Shown here: one piece after another, positions 9,769 to 17,903 of the stretch
How positions within the stretch are numbered: the first letter of the stretch is position 1
How the letters are laid out: each line of letters opens with the position of its first letter
Assembly (NCBI GenBank): GCA_039989475.1
Contig: JBDXHU010000006.1
Coordinates: 1-64,000 of the forward strand
Reading direction: 5' to 3'
Source: JBDXHU01 sp039989475
GTDB taxonomy: Bacteria > Pseudomonadota > Gammaproteobacteria > Pseudomonadales > Halieaceae
Length of the DNA stretch: 64,000 bases
The notes under the pieces: model-generated
Database searches by the model: none
The model's input: the letters and a program-made list of their open reading frames with translations, nothing else
Told to the model about the DNA's origin: nothing
Program-made: the position numbers and the translations under genes

Positions 9769-11868
9769 GTGGCGCTTTCCAGGAACCTCCGACAAGATCT
9801 CGAGCTCTTCGAAGTTACCGCCTATGAGGATGGCTCGCCACGTTGGCGTCTCTACGACCCGGTTACCAATCGCTTTTTTGACCTGGGCTGGATTGAGGTA
9901 GAGCTGCTCAGGGAACTGCGCAGCAATACCGACCCCGAACTGGACAGTGGCAAGCTGGCCAGGATAATTGCAGATCGTGCCAATGCCATGTGCAACTCAC
10001 AACAGGTCGATGACTTTCTGCAGTTTCTTGAAGATCATGACTTATTCTGGATGGAAGGCGAACGGGCGCTGGAGCAGCGGCAGAAACTGGAACAGTCGCA
10101 CTGGAGCAGTTTGCTGCAGCGTATCTGGCGCCAGTACCTCTTCCTGCGCATTCCCATTCTCTACCCGGATGCCTTGTTGGACCGCTTGCTGCCATACGTG
10201 GGCTGGGCCTTCCGACCCCTGACCTGGTGGATCCTGTTGGTCAATACGGTCCTTGCCGTGTACCTGACCTCGCGCCAGTTAGACTATTTCCTCGGCACCT
10301 TTGTCAGCTACTTTACGCCGCTGGGACTGGTGTATTTTTCCCTGGCTGTGATTCTGGCGAAGATTCTGCACGAATTTGGCCACGCCCTGGTGGCTAGACA
10401 TTTTGGCTGTTCGGTGCGGGCCATGGGTGTCGCACTGCTGGTGTTCTGGCCGATTCTCTATACCGATACAACCGATGCCTGGAGGCTGCGTTCGCGCCGG
10501 CAGCGCGCCATGATCGGTCTGGCAGGCATGACCGTAGAGATGGGAATTGCTTCAATCTGCCTGCTGCTGTGGAACCTGATGCCCGACGGTATTCTGCGCA
10601 CAATCCTGTTTATGCTGTCTACCAGCACCTGGTTAATGACCCTGTTCGTCAACCTCAACCCGCTGATGCGATTTGATGGCTACTACGTCCTGTCTGACCT
10701 CAGCGGTGTGGAAAACCTGCAGGAGCGCTCCAATGCCATGGGCCGTTGGCGTCTGCGTGAGTGGATTTTTGGCTACGGGCGTAAAGCGCCGGAGCAGGGT
10801 CGGCGTTGGTTGATTCCTTTCGCCTATGCGGTCTGGTTGTATCGGCTCACGGTATTTTTTGGTATCGCCTTTATCGTTTATACCTACTTCTTCAAGGCAT
10901 TGGGTGTCATCCTGGCCGCCGCCCAGGTGGTGCGCCTGTTGATAATGCCAATTGGTAAAGAGGTATTGTTGTGGTGGGAGTGGCGCGAGGATGCAGCGCG
11001 CAGGCATTTGCGTCGCTCGGCCGTGCTGTTGTCGGCCGCTTTGTTGCTGTTGGTTGTCCCGGTCGATAATGAGTTGGAGTTGCCCGCCTACTGGCAGTCG
11101 CAGTCAGTGCTGACCCTGTATGCCCCGATCGGGGGTAGGCTGGAGACAATGCCAACGGCCAATCTGGCACAGCTGCCTGCGGGGGAGGAGGTGGTCGTCA
11201 TTGCCTCGCCCGATCTCGAATTTCAGCTGGCACGGGCGGAGCATGAGCTGCGCGCCAGTAAGTACCAGTTAGAGCGAACCAGTTTCAACGTGGGTCTGGC
11301 GCAGGATCGCCTGTCGCTGCAGGCACAGTTGCGCGGTGCCCTGGAGAAAAAATCGGATATCCAGGCCCAGCTTGACGATGCCCGCCTGGTGGCACCATTT
11401 AAGGCACGGATAACTGATCTTGCGCCTGAGTTGCGCCCGGGCGACTGGGTCGAAAAGGGAGAGCGTTTGCTGACCCTGGTTGACGATAGCGCCGGCGCGG
11501 TCATCGCCTACCTGGGTGAGTCTGAGTTAGAGGCCCTGGATGAGGGCGCCGTGGGCAGGTTCTATCCTGATGGCGGGACTCGGGGGCCGCTGTTGGTGTC
11601 GCTGGTGGAGGTTGACGGCTTTGCGCTGGAGACTTTGGAGCAGGGCTACGTCGCCTCCACGTTCGGTGGCGGCCTGGACGTTCGCAATGGCAAGGATGGG
11701 GAGTTGATACCACAGCGGGCCACTTATCGCATTCGCTTGCATGCCGATCAGCCCACGACGGACAGGATATTGCGCGGGCAGTTGGTGATGGAGGCCGAGG
11801 CGCGCTCCTTACTGTCTATGATGTGGCGACGCCTGGTCGGTATCTGGCGCCGTGAATTTGGAGTTTAA
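9769..11868 (+). CDS. PqqD-like / M50 site-2 protease / HlyD fusion protein
   Basis: A 699-residue polytopic protein starting at GTG 9769. The N-terminal 90 residues (YDPVTNRFFDLG...) resemble PqqD-type peptide-binding domains. Next come about eight hydrophobic segments with the zinc motif HEFGH at residues 201-205 and the distal M50 ligand motif NPLMRFDG (Asp303). The last 250 residues carry a HlyD-like lipoyl hairpin (LVAPFKARITDL at about 541-552) and barrel. M50 proteins cleave substrates within the membrane; in some bacteriocin and RiPP loci related fusions take part in export. Here it ends a TolC-HlyD-HlyD operon and may be the inner-membrane core or a maturation protease. No ATPase motif is present. 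Family is sure, role is inferred. Confidence 0.82.
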   Translation: MALSRNLRQDLELFEVTAYEDGSPRWRLYDPVTNRFFDLGWIEVELLRELRSNTDPELDSGKLARIIADRANAMCNSQQVDDFLQFLEDHDLFWMEGERALEQRQKLEQSHWSSLLQRIWRQYLFLRIPILYPDALLDRLLPYVGWAFRPLTWWILLVNTVLAVYLTSRQLDYFLGTFVSYFTPLGLVYFSLAVILAKILHEFGHALVARHFGCSVRAMGVALLVFWPILYTDTTDAWRLRSRRQRAMIGLAGMTVEMGIASICLLLWNLMPDGILRTILFMLSTSTWLMTLFVNLNPLMRFDGYYVLSDLSGVENLQERSNAMGRWRLREWIFGYGRKAPEQGRRWLIPFAYAVWLYRLTVFFGIAFIVYTYFFKALGVILAAAQVVRLLIMPIGKEVLLWWEWREDAARRHLRRSAVLLSAALLLLVVPVDNELELPAYWQSQSVLTLYAPIGGRLETMPTANLAQLPAGEEVVVIASPDLEFQLARAEHELRASKYQLERTSFNVGLAQDRLSLQAQLRGALEKKSDIQAQLDDARLVAPFKARITDLAPELRPGDWVEKGERLLTLVDDSAGAVIAYLGESELEALDEGAVGRFYPDGGTRGPLLVSLVEVDGFALETLEQGYVASTFGGGLDVRNGKDGELIPQRATYRIRLHADQPTTDRILRGQLVMEAEARSLLSMMWRRLVGIWRREFGV

Positions 11869-11877
11869 GAGGGACTT

Positions 11878-13704
11878 ATGAGTTATCGAGGTATTACTAG
11901 TTCACTATTGTTGGCAGTTGGCCTGAGCGCCTGTGGTGCTGCAGGCGACAAGGGCCAGGATCCGGCCACATCGGCGGTTGCTGCGGACATGCTCAAGCAA
12001 CAAGCGACTCAGGTGATGCGGCTGCGCTCGCTTAATGCTACCCGTCTGGGCCTGACCGATGAAGATGTCGGCGCGCGTGTCAACGATGCCATGGATGCTT
12101 TCGGCAGTGCGCATATGCGGGAGTGGCGGCGCAACATAAGATCCATGCGCAGTGATTTGGACAAACTGCCGGCGGGTTCTATAGACCCCCTGACCCGGGC
12201 GGCCATGGATGATATTTACGCTGTATACCTGGGTGGCAGTGAAATTCCCTTTGGCTACATCGATATCCAGGGCCGTCACCGGCCCTATGTAATCAACCAG
12301 ATTGACCAGCCCTTGCAGGAGGTGCCGCGCATCATGGTCAATTTCCAGCGGGTCGCGACAGCGGAAGATGCTGCTGATTACTTGCGCCGCATGTGGGCTA
12401 TAACCAGCCTTGTGGACAGCGTACTGGGCAAGTTCAATGCGGATGCGGACGCTGGCTGGATACCGCCGCGTCCGGTGCTGGAAGGCGCTCTGGTTTACCT
12501 TGATAACTTCACGACGCCCGCTCCCGAGGAGCATGAGCTGGTTACCTCCCTGCTGGCCGGGGTTGATGAGGCCGGCCAGATATCCACGGAACAGCGGGAA
12601 CAGATTCGACAAGAGGCGATTGCCCTGATGATGCGGGTGGTTTATCCCGCTTACCTGAATGCTGCACGCACAGTGCGGCTGCGCCTGCCTGAGGCGCGCA
12701 CTGAGGCCGGCATCTGGGCGCAGCCGCTGGGGGCGAAATTCTACGCCCACAGCATTCGGCACGAGGCCCTTTCAGATAAATCGGCTGAGGAAATTCATCG
12801 CCTGGGCCTGGCTGAAGTCAAGCGCATCCTGGCGGAAATGGACCGGGGGCTGAAAGCCCAGGGTCTTGCCACAGCCAGTGTCGGCGAACGTATGAGCAAG
12901 CTGGCCTCCGAGCAGCGTTTCCTGTTCGAAGACTCGGCGACAGGGCGAGAGCGCCTGATAGTTAAACTGAACGCCACGGCCGGCTCAATGCAGGCGCGAT
13001 TGCCGCAGTACTTTGGCCGCTTGCCTGAGCAAGGAGTGGTTATACGGCCGGTACCGGCCGAGCGTGAGGCCGGTGCCGCCGGCGGCTCCTACGATGGGCC
13101 ACCGGCGGATGGCAGCGGGCCCGGTACATTCTGGATCAACCTGCGTGATATGGATGACCTGCCCTGGTTCCGTTTGCCAACGCTGACCTATCACGAAACC
13201 GTTCCCGGCCACCACCTGCAGGTTGCGCTGGCGCGCAGTCAGCGCTCGAGACCAATGCTCTGGCGCTTCAGCAGTAACAGTGCCTACAGTGAAGGCTGGG
13301 CCTTGTATGCGGAACTGCTGGCGGCGGAAATGGGTGTTTACGAGAGTGACCCCTATGCCGATCTGGGTCGGCTGCAGGCGGAGCTATTCCGGGCGGTGCG
13401 GCTGGTGGTTGATACCGGTATGCACGAGATGCGCTGGACCCGCGAGCAGGCGATTGACTATATGCAGTCGACCACCGGTCGCGGCGAAGTGGACGTCACC
13501 GCGGAAATACAGCGCTACATGGCCTGGCCGGGCCAGGCCTTGTCATACAAGCTGGGCATGATCGAAATCCTTGATATCCGCGCTAATGCCAGGGCCCGCC
13601 TGGGTGAGGCCTTCGACCTGAAAGTATTTCACGACAAGGTGCTGGCGACAGGCCCGGTGTCGATGCCGCTGTTGCGCGAGCAGTTGGCCGGCTGGACTGA
13701 ATAG
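11878..13704 (+). CDS. DUF885 family lipoprotein, putative metallopeptidase
   Basis: A 608-residue protein that starts 9 bp after the M50 gene and is probably co-transcribed. A lipoprotein signal is visible (lipobox LSAC, Cys19). The body matches the DUF885 pattern: HETVPGHH at residues 439-446, then the EGWALYAE motif about 35 residues later, which together resemble a gluzincin zinc site (HExxH-like with a downstream Glu). Proteins of this family are often annotated as putative peptidases of the cell envelope, but substrates are generally unknown. Whether it serves the upstream export system or is only a neighbour cannot be told from sequence. Confidence 0.8.
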   Translation: MSYRGITSSLLLAVGLSACGAAGDKGQDPATSAVAADMLKQQATQVMRLRSLNATRLGLTDEDVGARVNDAMDAFGSAHMREWRRNIRSMRSDLDKLPAGSIDPLTRAAMDDIYAVYLGGSEIPFGYIDIQGRHRPYVINQIDQPLQEVPRIMVNFQRVATAEDAADYLRRMWAITSLVDSVLGKFNADADAGWIPPRPVLEGALVYLDNFTTPAPEEHELVTSLLAGVDEAGQISTEQREQIRQEAIALMMRVVYPAYLNAARTVRLRLPEARTEAGIWAQPLGAKFYAHSIRHEALSDKSAEEIHRLGLAEVKRILAEMDRGLKAQGLATASVGERMSKLASEQRFLFEDSATGRERLIVKLNATAGSMQARLPQYFGRLPEQGVVIRPVPAEREAGAAGGSYDGPPADGSGPGTFWINLRDMDDLPWFRLPTLTYHETVPGHHLQVALARSQRSRPMLWRFSSNSAYSEGWALYAELLAAEMGVYESDPYADLGRLQAELFRAVRLVVDTGMHEMRWTREQAIDYMQSTTGRGEVDVTAEIQRYMAWPGQALSYKLGMIEILDIRANARARLGEAFDLKVFHDKVLATGPVSMPLLREQLAGWTE

Positions 13705-13711
13705 ACCTGGT

Positions 13712-14152
13712 TTACCACTCGCCGGTATTCTCCATGGAGGCCCAGGGTTCCTGCGCAGGCAGGGACTCGCCCCGTTGCAGCAACTCTATGGATATTCCGT
13801 CCGGTGAGCGCACGAACGCCATGTGGCCATCACGCGGCGGCCGGTTGATGGTGACGCCACCATCCATCAGCTGCTGGCACAGCTGGTAAATATCGTCCAC
13901 CCGGTAAGCGAGGTGGCCAAAGTTACGACCGCCATCGTAATCCTGCGGATCCCAGTTATGGGTGATTTCAACGCAGGGCCGGTTGCTCTCGGCAGCGGTA
14001 TCCATATCGCCCGGTGCCGCCAGGAATACCAGGGTGAAGCGCCCGGCCTCGCTGTCGTAGCGATTCACTTCCACCAGGCCCAGCTTGTTGCAGTAAAATT
14101 CCAGGCTCGCATCCAGGTCACTGGCGCGCACCATGGTGTGTAAGTACTCCAT
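13712..14152 (-). CDS. gloA: Lactoylglutathione lyase (glyoxalase I), VOC family
   Basis: 146 residues, close to the usual bacterial GloA length. The two beta-alpha-beta-beta-beta modules of the VOC fold are visible. Probable metal ligands are His5 (YLHTMVR), Glu in CVEITHNW, His in FGHLAYRV and Glu in ISIELLQRG. The substrate-site pattern FYCNKLGL is typical. The enzyme converts the methylglyoxal-glutathione hemithioacetal to S-lactoylglutathione in the cytosol. It converges with the DUF885 gene, seven bases apart, and sits downstream of the flavoprotein gene on the same strand. Confidence 0.88.
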   Translation of the reverse strand: MEYLHTMVRASDLDASLEFYCNKLGLVEVNRYDSEAGRFTLVFLAAPGDMDTAAESNRPCVEITHNWDPQDYDGGRNFGHLAYRVDDIYQLCQQLMDGGVTINRPPRDGHMAFVRSPDGISIELLQRGESLPAQEPWASMENTGEW

Positions 14153-14205
14153 GAAATTCTCCTTTAGGCAGGCTTACTCGATCTGGGCGCCAGTTTACTC
14201 ACTTT

Positions 14206-15735
14206 TCAGGAAGTTTCCCGTTTGCTGACGGCCTGTCCCGCCAGTCGCCCGGAAAAAGTTGCATCGCCCACCGACATGCCGCTTGAATAACCTTCCGCCC
14301 GGCGCACCACGCCACAGGCGGTGCGGCCCGCCGCGTAGAGCCCGGGAATGATGTGGCGCTGGGGGTCAAGGACCTCACCGGTGGGCAGGGTATCAAGCCC
14401 CCCCAGTGTGAAGTAGGGCCAGAAGGAGCCGCGCCCTGGAGTCACATCCAGCGCCACCAGTGGTGGTTGCAGGGGTTCCAGCCACTGGCTGGCCTTGTGA
14501 TAGAAGGGGTCTTCGCCGAGTTCGGCGAAGTGGTTGTACTGGGCGATACTGGCCTGCAGGCAGCCCTCGGGTAGCTGCAGTTCCTGCTCAAGTTCCGCCG
14601 CGGTTTCGCCGGTGCCACAGACCTCGGCACCCATAAAGTTCATCTGCTCATAGTCGGCGTACTGGTCCACGGTGACGATGAAGTAGAAGCGCTCACTGCC
14701 GTCTTTGAGAATCGCTTCGCCGAGGCGGGCGTGATAAACATCCTCGTTGATGATGCGCTGGGCCTTGTTGTTGATCAAAATACCCTGGGTGATGGACTGT
14801 GGCGGATAGTAGGGCAGGCTGATGAAGCCTTCGTGCATATTGATGGCCGCTGCGCCCACACCCATGCCCATGAGAATACCGCTACCGGTATCCCCGGGGT
14901 TGCCAATAGGCTGGGTGCCGGCGGTCAGCTTGGGTGCATACTTGGCGATCATCTCCTCATTCATGACGAAACCACCAGCGCAGAGAATGACCCCCTGATG
15001 GGCGCGGACATTGAGTTCTTGCTGATCCTGCCGAATTACCACGCCGTGTATCACGTTGTGCTCATCGGCGATCAGGGTCAGGGCCCGGGATTCATAGTGC
15101 ACCTTGATGGCTTCGCGTCGCTCAACGTTCTCGGTAACAATTTTCATGAACAGCGGGCCGCCGTTATCGCCTTCTATATACAGATTATGTCCGCGCGGTG
15201 CCGGCCTCGCCTGTTCGCTGAAGGGGTAGGCCTTTTCGCTGCCAGTGTAGAGCAGCCCGTCGTCGGTCAGGCACATGATGGCGCGGTCTTCGTGAAAGCT
15301 GTCCTTGAAGGGCACACCCAGGTCGACCAGCCACTCGAAATGTGCAGTGCTGCTCTCACAATAATTGCGAATCTTGGCCTCGTCCGCCTGGGGCCCGGCG
15401 CACATCATCATGTAGGTAAACATGTCTTCGGTGCTGTCCTGGAAGCCACAGGCCTTCTGTACCCGGGTGCCACCGTTGCCGCCCATATAGATCTCGGCAC
15501 TGGACATGGCGGTTGAACCACCACCGGCACTGGCCAGTTCGAAGATGATAACGCTGGAACCGGAATCAGCGGCCTCAATGGCGGCGCAAGCACCGGCGCC
15601 ACCGAAACCGATGATGGCCACATCGGTCTCCAGGTGCCACTGGTCTACATCAGTCAGCCGACGAGGCTGGGTGGGGCTGGTTTTCGCTGATGGGCTTGTG
15701 GGCATGATTACTACCTGGGTGTCGCGCTTGGCCAT
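14206..15735 (-). CDS. FAD-dependent dehydrogenase, fumarate reductase/3-ketosteroid dehydrogenase-like
   Basis: About 509 residues from the ATG at 15735 (an ATG at 15753 would add six residues). The dinucleotide-binding motif is VAIIGFGGAGACAAIEA, followed by the Ser/Gly-rich FAD loop AGGGSTAMSSAE. The C-terminal FAD motif reads GLYAAGRTACGV and ends with GMSVGDATFSGRLAG, typical of the FAD_binding_2 superfamily that includes fumarate reductase flavoproteins and 3-ketosteroid-delta1-dehydrogenases. It probably oxidises or reduces a ring or enone substrate in the cytosol. No signal peptide and no haem motif are seen. Substrate cannot be named. Confidence 0.75.
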   Translation of the reverse strand: MAKRDTQVVIMPTSPSAKTSPTQPRRLTDVDQWHLETDVAIIGFGGAGACAAIEAADSGSSVIIFELASAGGGSTAMSSAEIYMGGNGGTRVQKACGFQDSTEDMFTYMMMCAGPQADEAKIRNYCESSTAHFEWLVDLGVPFKDSFHEDRAIMCLTDDGLLYTGSEKAYPFSEQARPAPRGHNLYIEGDNGGPLFMKIVTENVERREAIKVHYESRALTLIADEHNVIHGVVIRQDQQELNVRAHQGVILCAGGFVMNEEMIAKYAPKLTAGTQPIGNPGDTGSGILMGMGVGAAAINMHEGFISLPYYPPQSITQGILINNKAQRIINEDVYHARLGEAILKDGSERFYFIVTVDQYADYEQMNFMGAEVCGTGETAAELEQELQLPEGCLQASIAQYNHFAELGEDPFYHKASQWLEPLQPPLVALDVTPGRGSFWPYFTLGGLDTLPTGEVLDPQRHIIPGLYAAGRTACGVVRRAEGYSSGMSVGDATFSGRLAGQAVSKRETS

Positions 15736-15753
15736 ATAGTTAAACGCTTTCAA

Positions 15754-15879
15754 CCCCTTGCAACAAGCGGGCTGGAGGCCAGCGGGACCAATATTTTGTA
15801 CGCGCCTGCAGTATTTGTGGCAAAAGCAGTATGCTCGGGTACAATCCCGCTCCTCAAATCAGAAAAGCAGTGAGTCCCT
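15754..15879. other. Divergent intergenic region, flavoprotein gene / rdgC
   Basis: Short divergent promoter region. On the rdgC side a TACAAT (-10-like) hexamer lies at about 15839-15844, with TTGTGG-like sequence some 19 bases upstream. No operator-like palindrome stands out. Confidence 0.3.
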
Positions 15880-16788
15880 ATGTGGTTCAAGAACCTCAGA
15901 GCCTATCGTTTAACCAGCTCATTTGAGCTGACGGCAGAGCAATTGGAGCAGCAGCTCGCCAATGGTACCTATACCCCCTGCAGCAAGTCGCAGGCACTGG
16001 CGGCGGGCTGGGTGCCGCCCCTGGGGGAAGATACAGAGGCACTGGTGCACGCAGCTGCCGGCCGCTTCTTGCTGTGTATGAAGCGAGAAGAAAAACTACT
16101 GCCGGCTACCGTGGTGCGTGAGCAGGTTGCCGATCGGGTCAGCGAAATCGAGCGCGAAGAAGCCCGGAAGGTGTATCGCAAGGAGCGGCTGCAGCTCAAG
16201 GACGAGGTTGTTCAGGACTGCCTGCCACGCGCCTTCAGTCGCTCAAACCTCGTTTACGCCTATATTGATACCCGCAACAACTGGCTGTTTGTCGATAGTG
16301 CCAGCTCGGGTCGGGCGGAGGAGCTGGTCAGCTTGCTGCGCGAGTGTATCGGTACCCTGCCACTGTTACTGCCACAGGTGAATAACTCACCGGCCGCGGC
16401 CATGACCGGCTGGCTCCTGCATCGCTCCTTGCCGGCGGACTTTGTCTTGCAGACCGACTGTGAAATGCGTGATCTGGGCGAAGACGGCGGCGTGGTGCGT
16501 TGCCGTGGTGTTGAACTGGCCGGCGAAGAGGTGGATATTCACCTGCAGGCGGGCAAACAGGTGGTGCGCCTGGCCCTGGAATGGGATGAGAAGCTGACCC
16601 TGGTGTTGAGCGAAGACCTGGTGTTGCGACGCCTGCGCTTTGCCGATGAGCTGGTGGCAGAAAACGACGATATTGCCGAAGCGGACCCGAAGGCCCGCCT
16701 CGATGCGGATTTCGTGCTGATGTCAGACGTCGTTAGTGAGCTGCAGGAGCGCGTCATGGCACTGTTTGGCGGCGAGGCCAAAGACTAG
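15880..16788 (+). CDS. rdgC: Recombination-associated protein RdgC
   Basis: 302 residues, the usual RdgC length. The N-terminus MWFKNLRAYRL and the AAGWVPP segment are hallmark RdgC sequences. RdgC forms a ring-shaped dimer that binds DNA without sequence specificity and restrains RecA-dependent strand exchange; it is a nucleoid-associated protein of beta- and gammaproteobacteria. The ATG at 15880 is the natural start. The gene lies 14 bp before mnmH on the same strand and may share its transcript. Confidence 0.93.
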   Translation: MWFKNLRAYRLTSSFELTAEQLEQQLANGTYTPCSKSQALAAGWVPPLGEDTEALVHAAAGRFLLCMKREEKLLPATVVREQVADRVSEIEREEARKVYRKERLQLKDEVVQDCLPRAFSRSNLVYAYIDTRNNWLFVDSASSGRAEELVSLLRECIGTLPLLLPQVNNSPAAAMTGWLLHRSLPADFVLQTDCEMRDLGEDGGVVRCRGVELAGEEVDIHLQAGKQVVRLALEWDEKLTLVLSEDLVLRRLRFADELVAENDDIAEADPKARLDADFVLMSDVVSELQERVMALFGGEAKD

Positions 16789-16802
16789 CGCAGAGGGTAG
16801 AT

Positions 16803-17903
16803 ATGGGTCGTGAGGACAGCGAAGACTACCGCAGTATATTGCAGCATGGTGCGCCGCTGCTGGATACTCGCTCACCCATAGAGTTTAGTCGGGGCGCATT
16901 CCCAGGTGCTGTTAACCTGCCGCTGATGAATGACGCCGAGCGTCATGAGATCGGCATCCGCTACAAGGAGGCCGGCCAGGCCGCCGCTATTGAGCTGGGC
17001 CATGAGTTGGTGCAGGGCGAACTTCGAGAACAACGTATTGCGGCCTGGTGTCAGTTCGCCAGGGACAATCCGGGCGGCTATCTCTATTGCTTTCGCGGCG
17101 GTTTGCGCTCTAATACAGCCCAGCAGTGGATGCGCGAGGCCGGCATCGACTACCCCCTGGTTCGCGGTGGCTACAAGGCCATGCGTCGTTTCCTGATTGA
17201 CGAGTTACTGCTGTCTGTGGCCCAGGCCCGGCTGGTGCTCATTGGCGGCAAGACAGGCACTGGCAAGACGCGGGTTATTGATGCCCTGGCGCGGCAGGTC
17301 GACCTGGAGGGCCTGGCCAATCATCGCGGTTCAAGCTTTGGCCACCTGGTCGACCCGCAACCCAGCCAGATCGATTTCGAGAATGCCCTGAGTATTGGCT
17401 TTATGCGTTTGCTGGCTGCAGGCGAGGCCCCCATTGTGCTGGAAGACGAGGGCCGACTGGTGGGCCGGTTGGCATTACCGGAACAACTGCGCGAGAAAAT
17501 GCAAAGCTCAGCCCTGCTGCTGGTGGAAGAACCTGTGGTGCAGCGGGTACAGGTGATTTACGAGGACTATGTACTCGACTTGCAGGCTCGCTACAGGGCG
17601 AGGCATGGCGCGGCGGGCGATGCACAGCATCGGCAGCAGCTGCTGGATGGCCTGGCACGCATCCAGCGCCGTCTCGGCGGCGAACTCTACCAGCAGATCG
17701 AAGCGCTGATGCAACAGGCTTTTGCAGCCGAGGCAGCGCTTGCCGAAAGCCTGCACCGGCAGTGGATTGAGGCCTTGCTGCTGCAATACTATGACCCGAT
17801 GTACGACTACCAGATGGGCAAGCGCGAGGGTGAGGTACTGCGTCGCGGCAACCGCGCCGAGATTACCGCGGCGGCGGCTGAGTTGTCCGGCGGGCTGCTG
17901 TGA
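16803..17903 (+). CDS. mnmH: tRNA 2-selenouridine synthase
   Basis: 366 residues. The N-terminal rhodanese domain carries the catalytic Cys96 in YCFRGGLRSN. The C-terminal P-loop domain has GGKTGTGKT at residues 148-156. MnmH geranylates 2-thiouridine at tRNA wobble position 34 and replaces sulfur with selenium using selenophosphate. Its stop codon overlaps the GTG start of selD (GTGA), so the selenophosphate producer and user are translationally coupled. This shows selenium use in tRNA; it does not by itself show selenocysteine use. Confidence 0.93.
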   Translation: MGREDSEDYRSILQHGAPLLDTRSPIEFSRGAFPGAVNLPLMNDAERHEIGIRYKEAGQAAAIELGHELVQGELREQRIAAWCQFARDNPGGYLYCFRGGLRSNTAQQWMREAGIDYPLVRGGYKAMRRFLIDELLLSVAQARLVLIGGKTGTGKTRVIDALARQVDLEGLANHRGSSFGHLVDPQPSQIDFENALSIGFMRLLAAGEAPIVLEDEGRLVGRLALPEQLREKMQSSALLLVEEPVVQRVQVIYEDYVLDLQARYRARHGAAGDAQHRQQLLDGLARIQRRLGGELYQQIEALMQQAFAAEAALAESLHRQWIEALLLQYYDPMYDYQMGKREGEVLRRGNRAEITAAAAELSGGLL

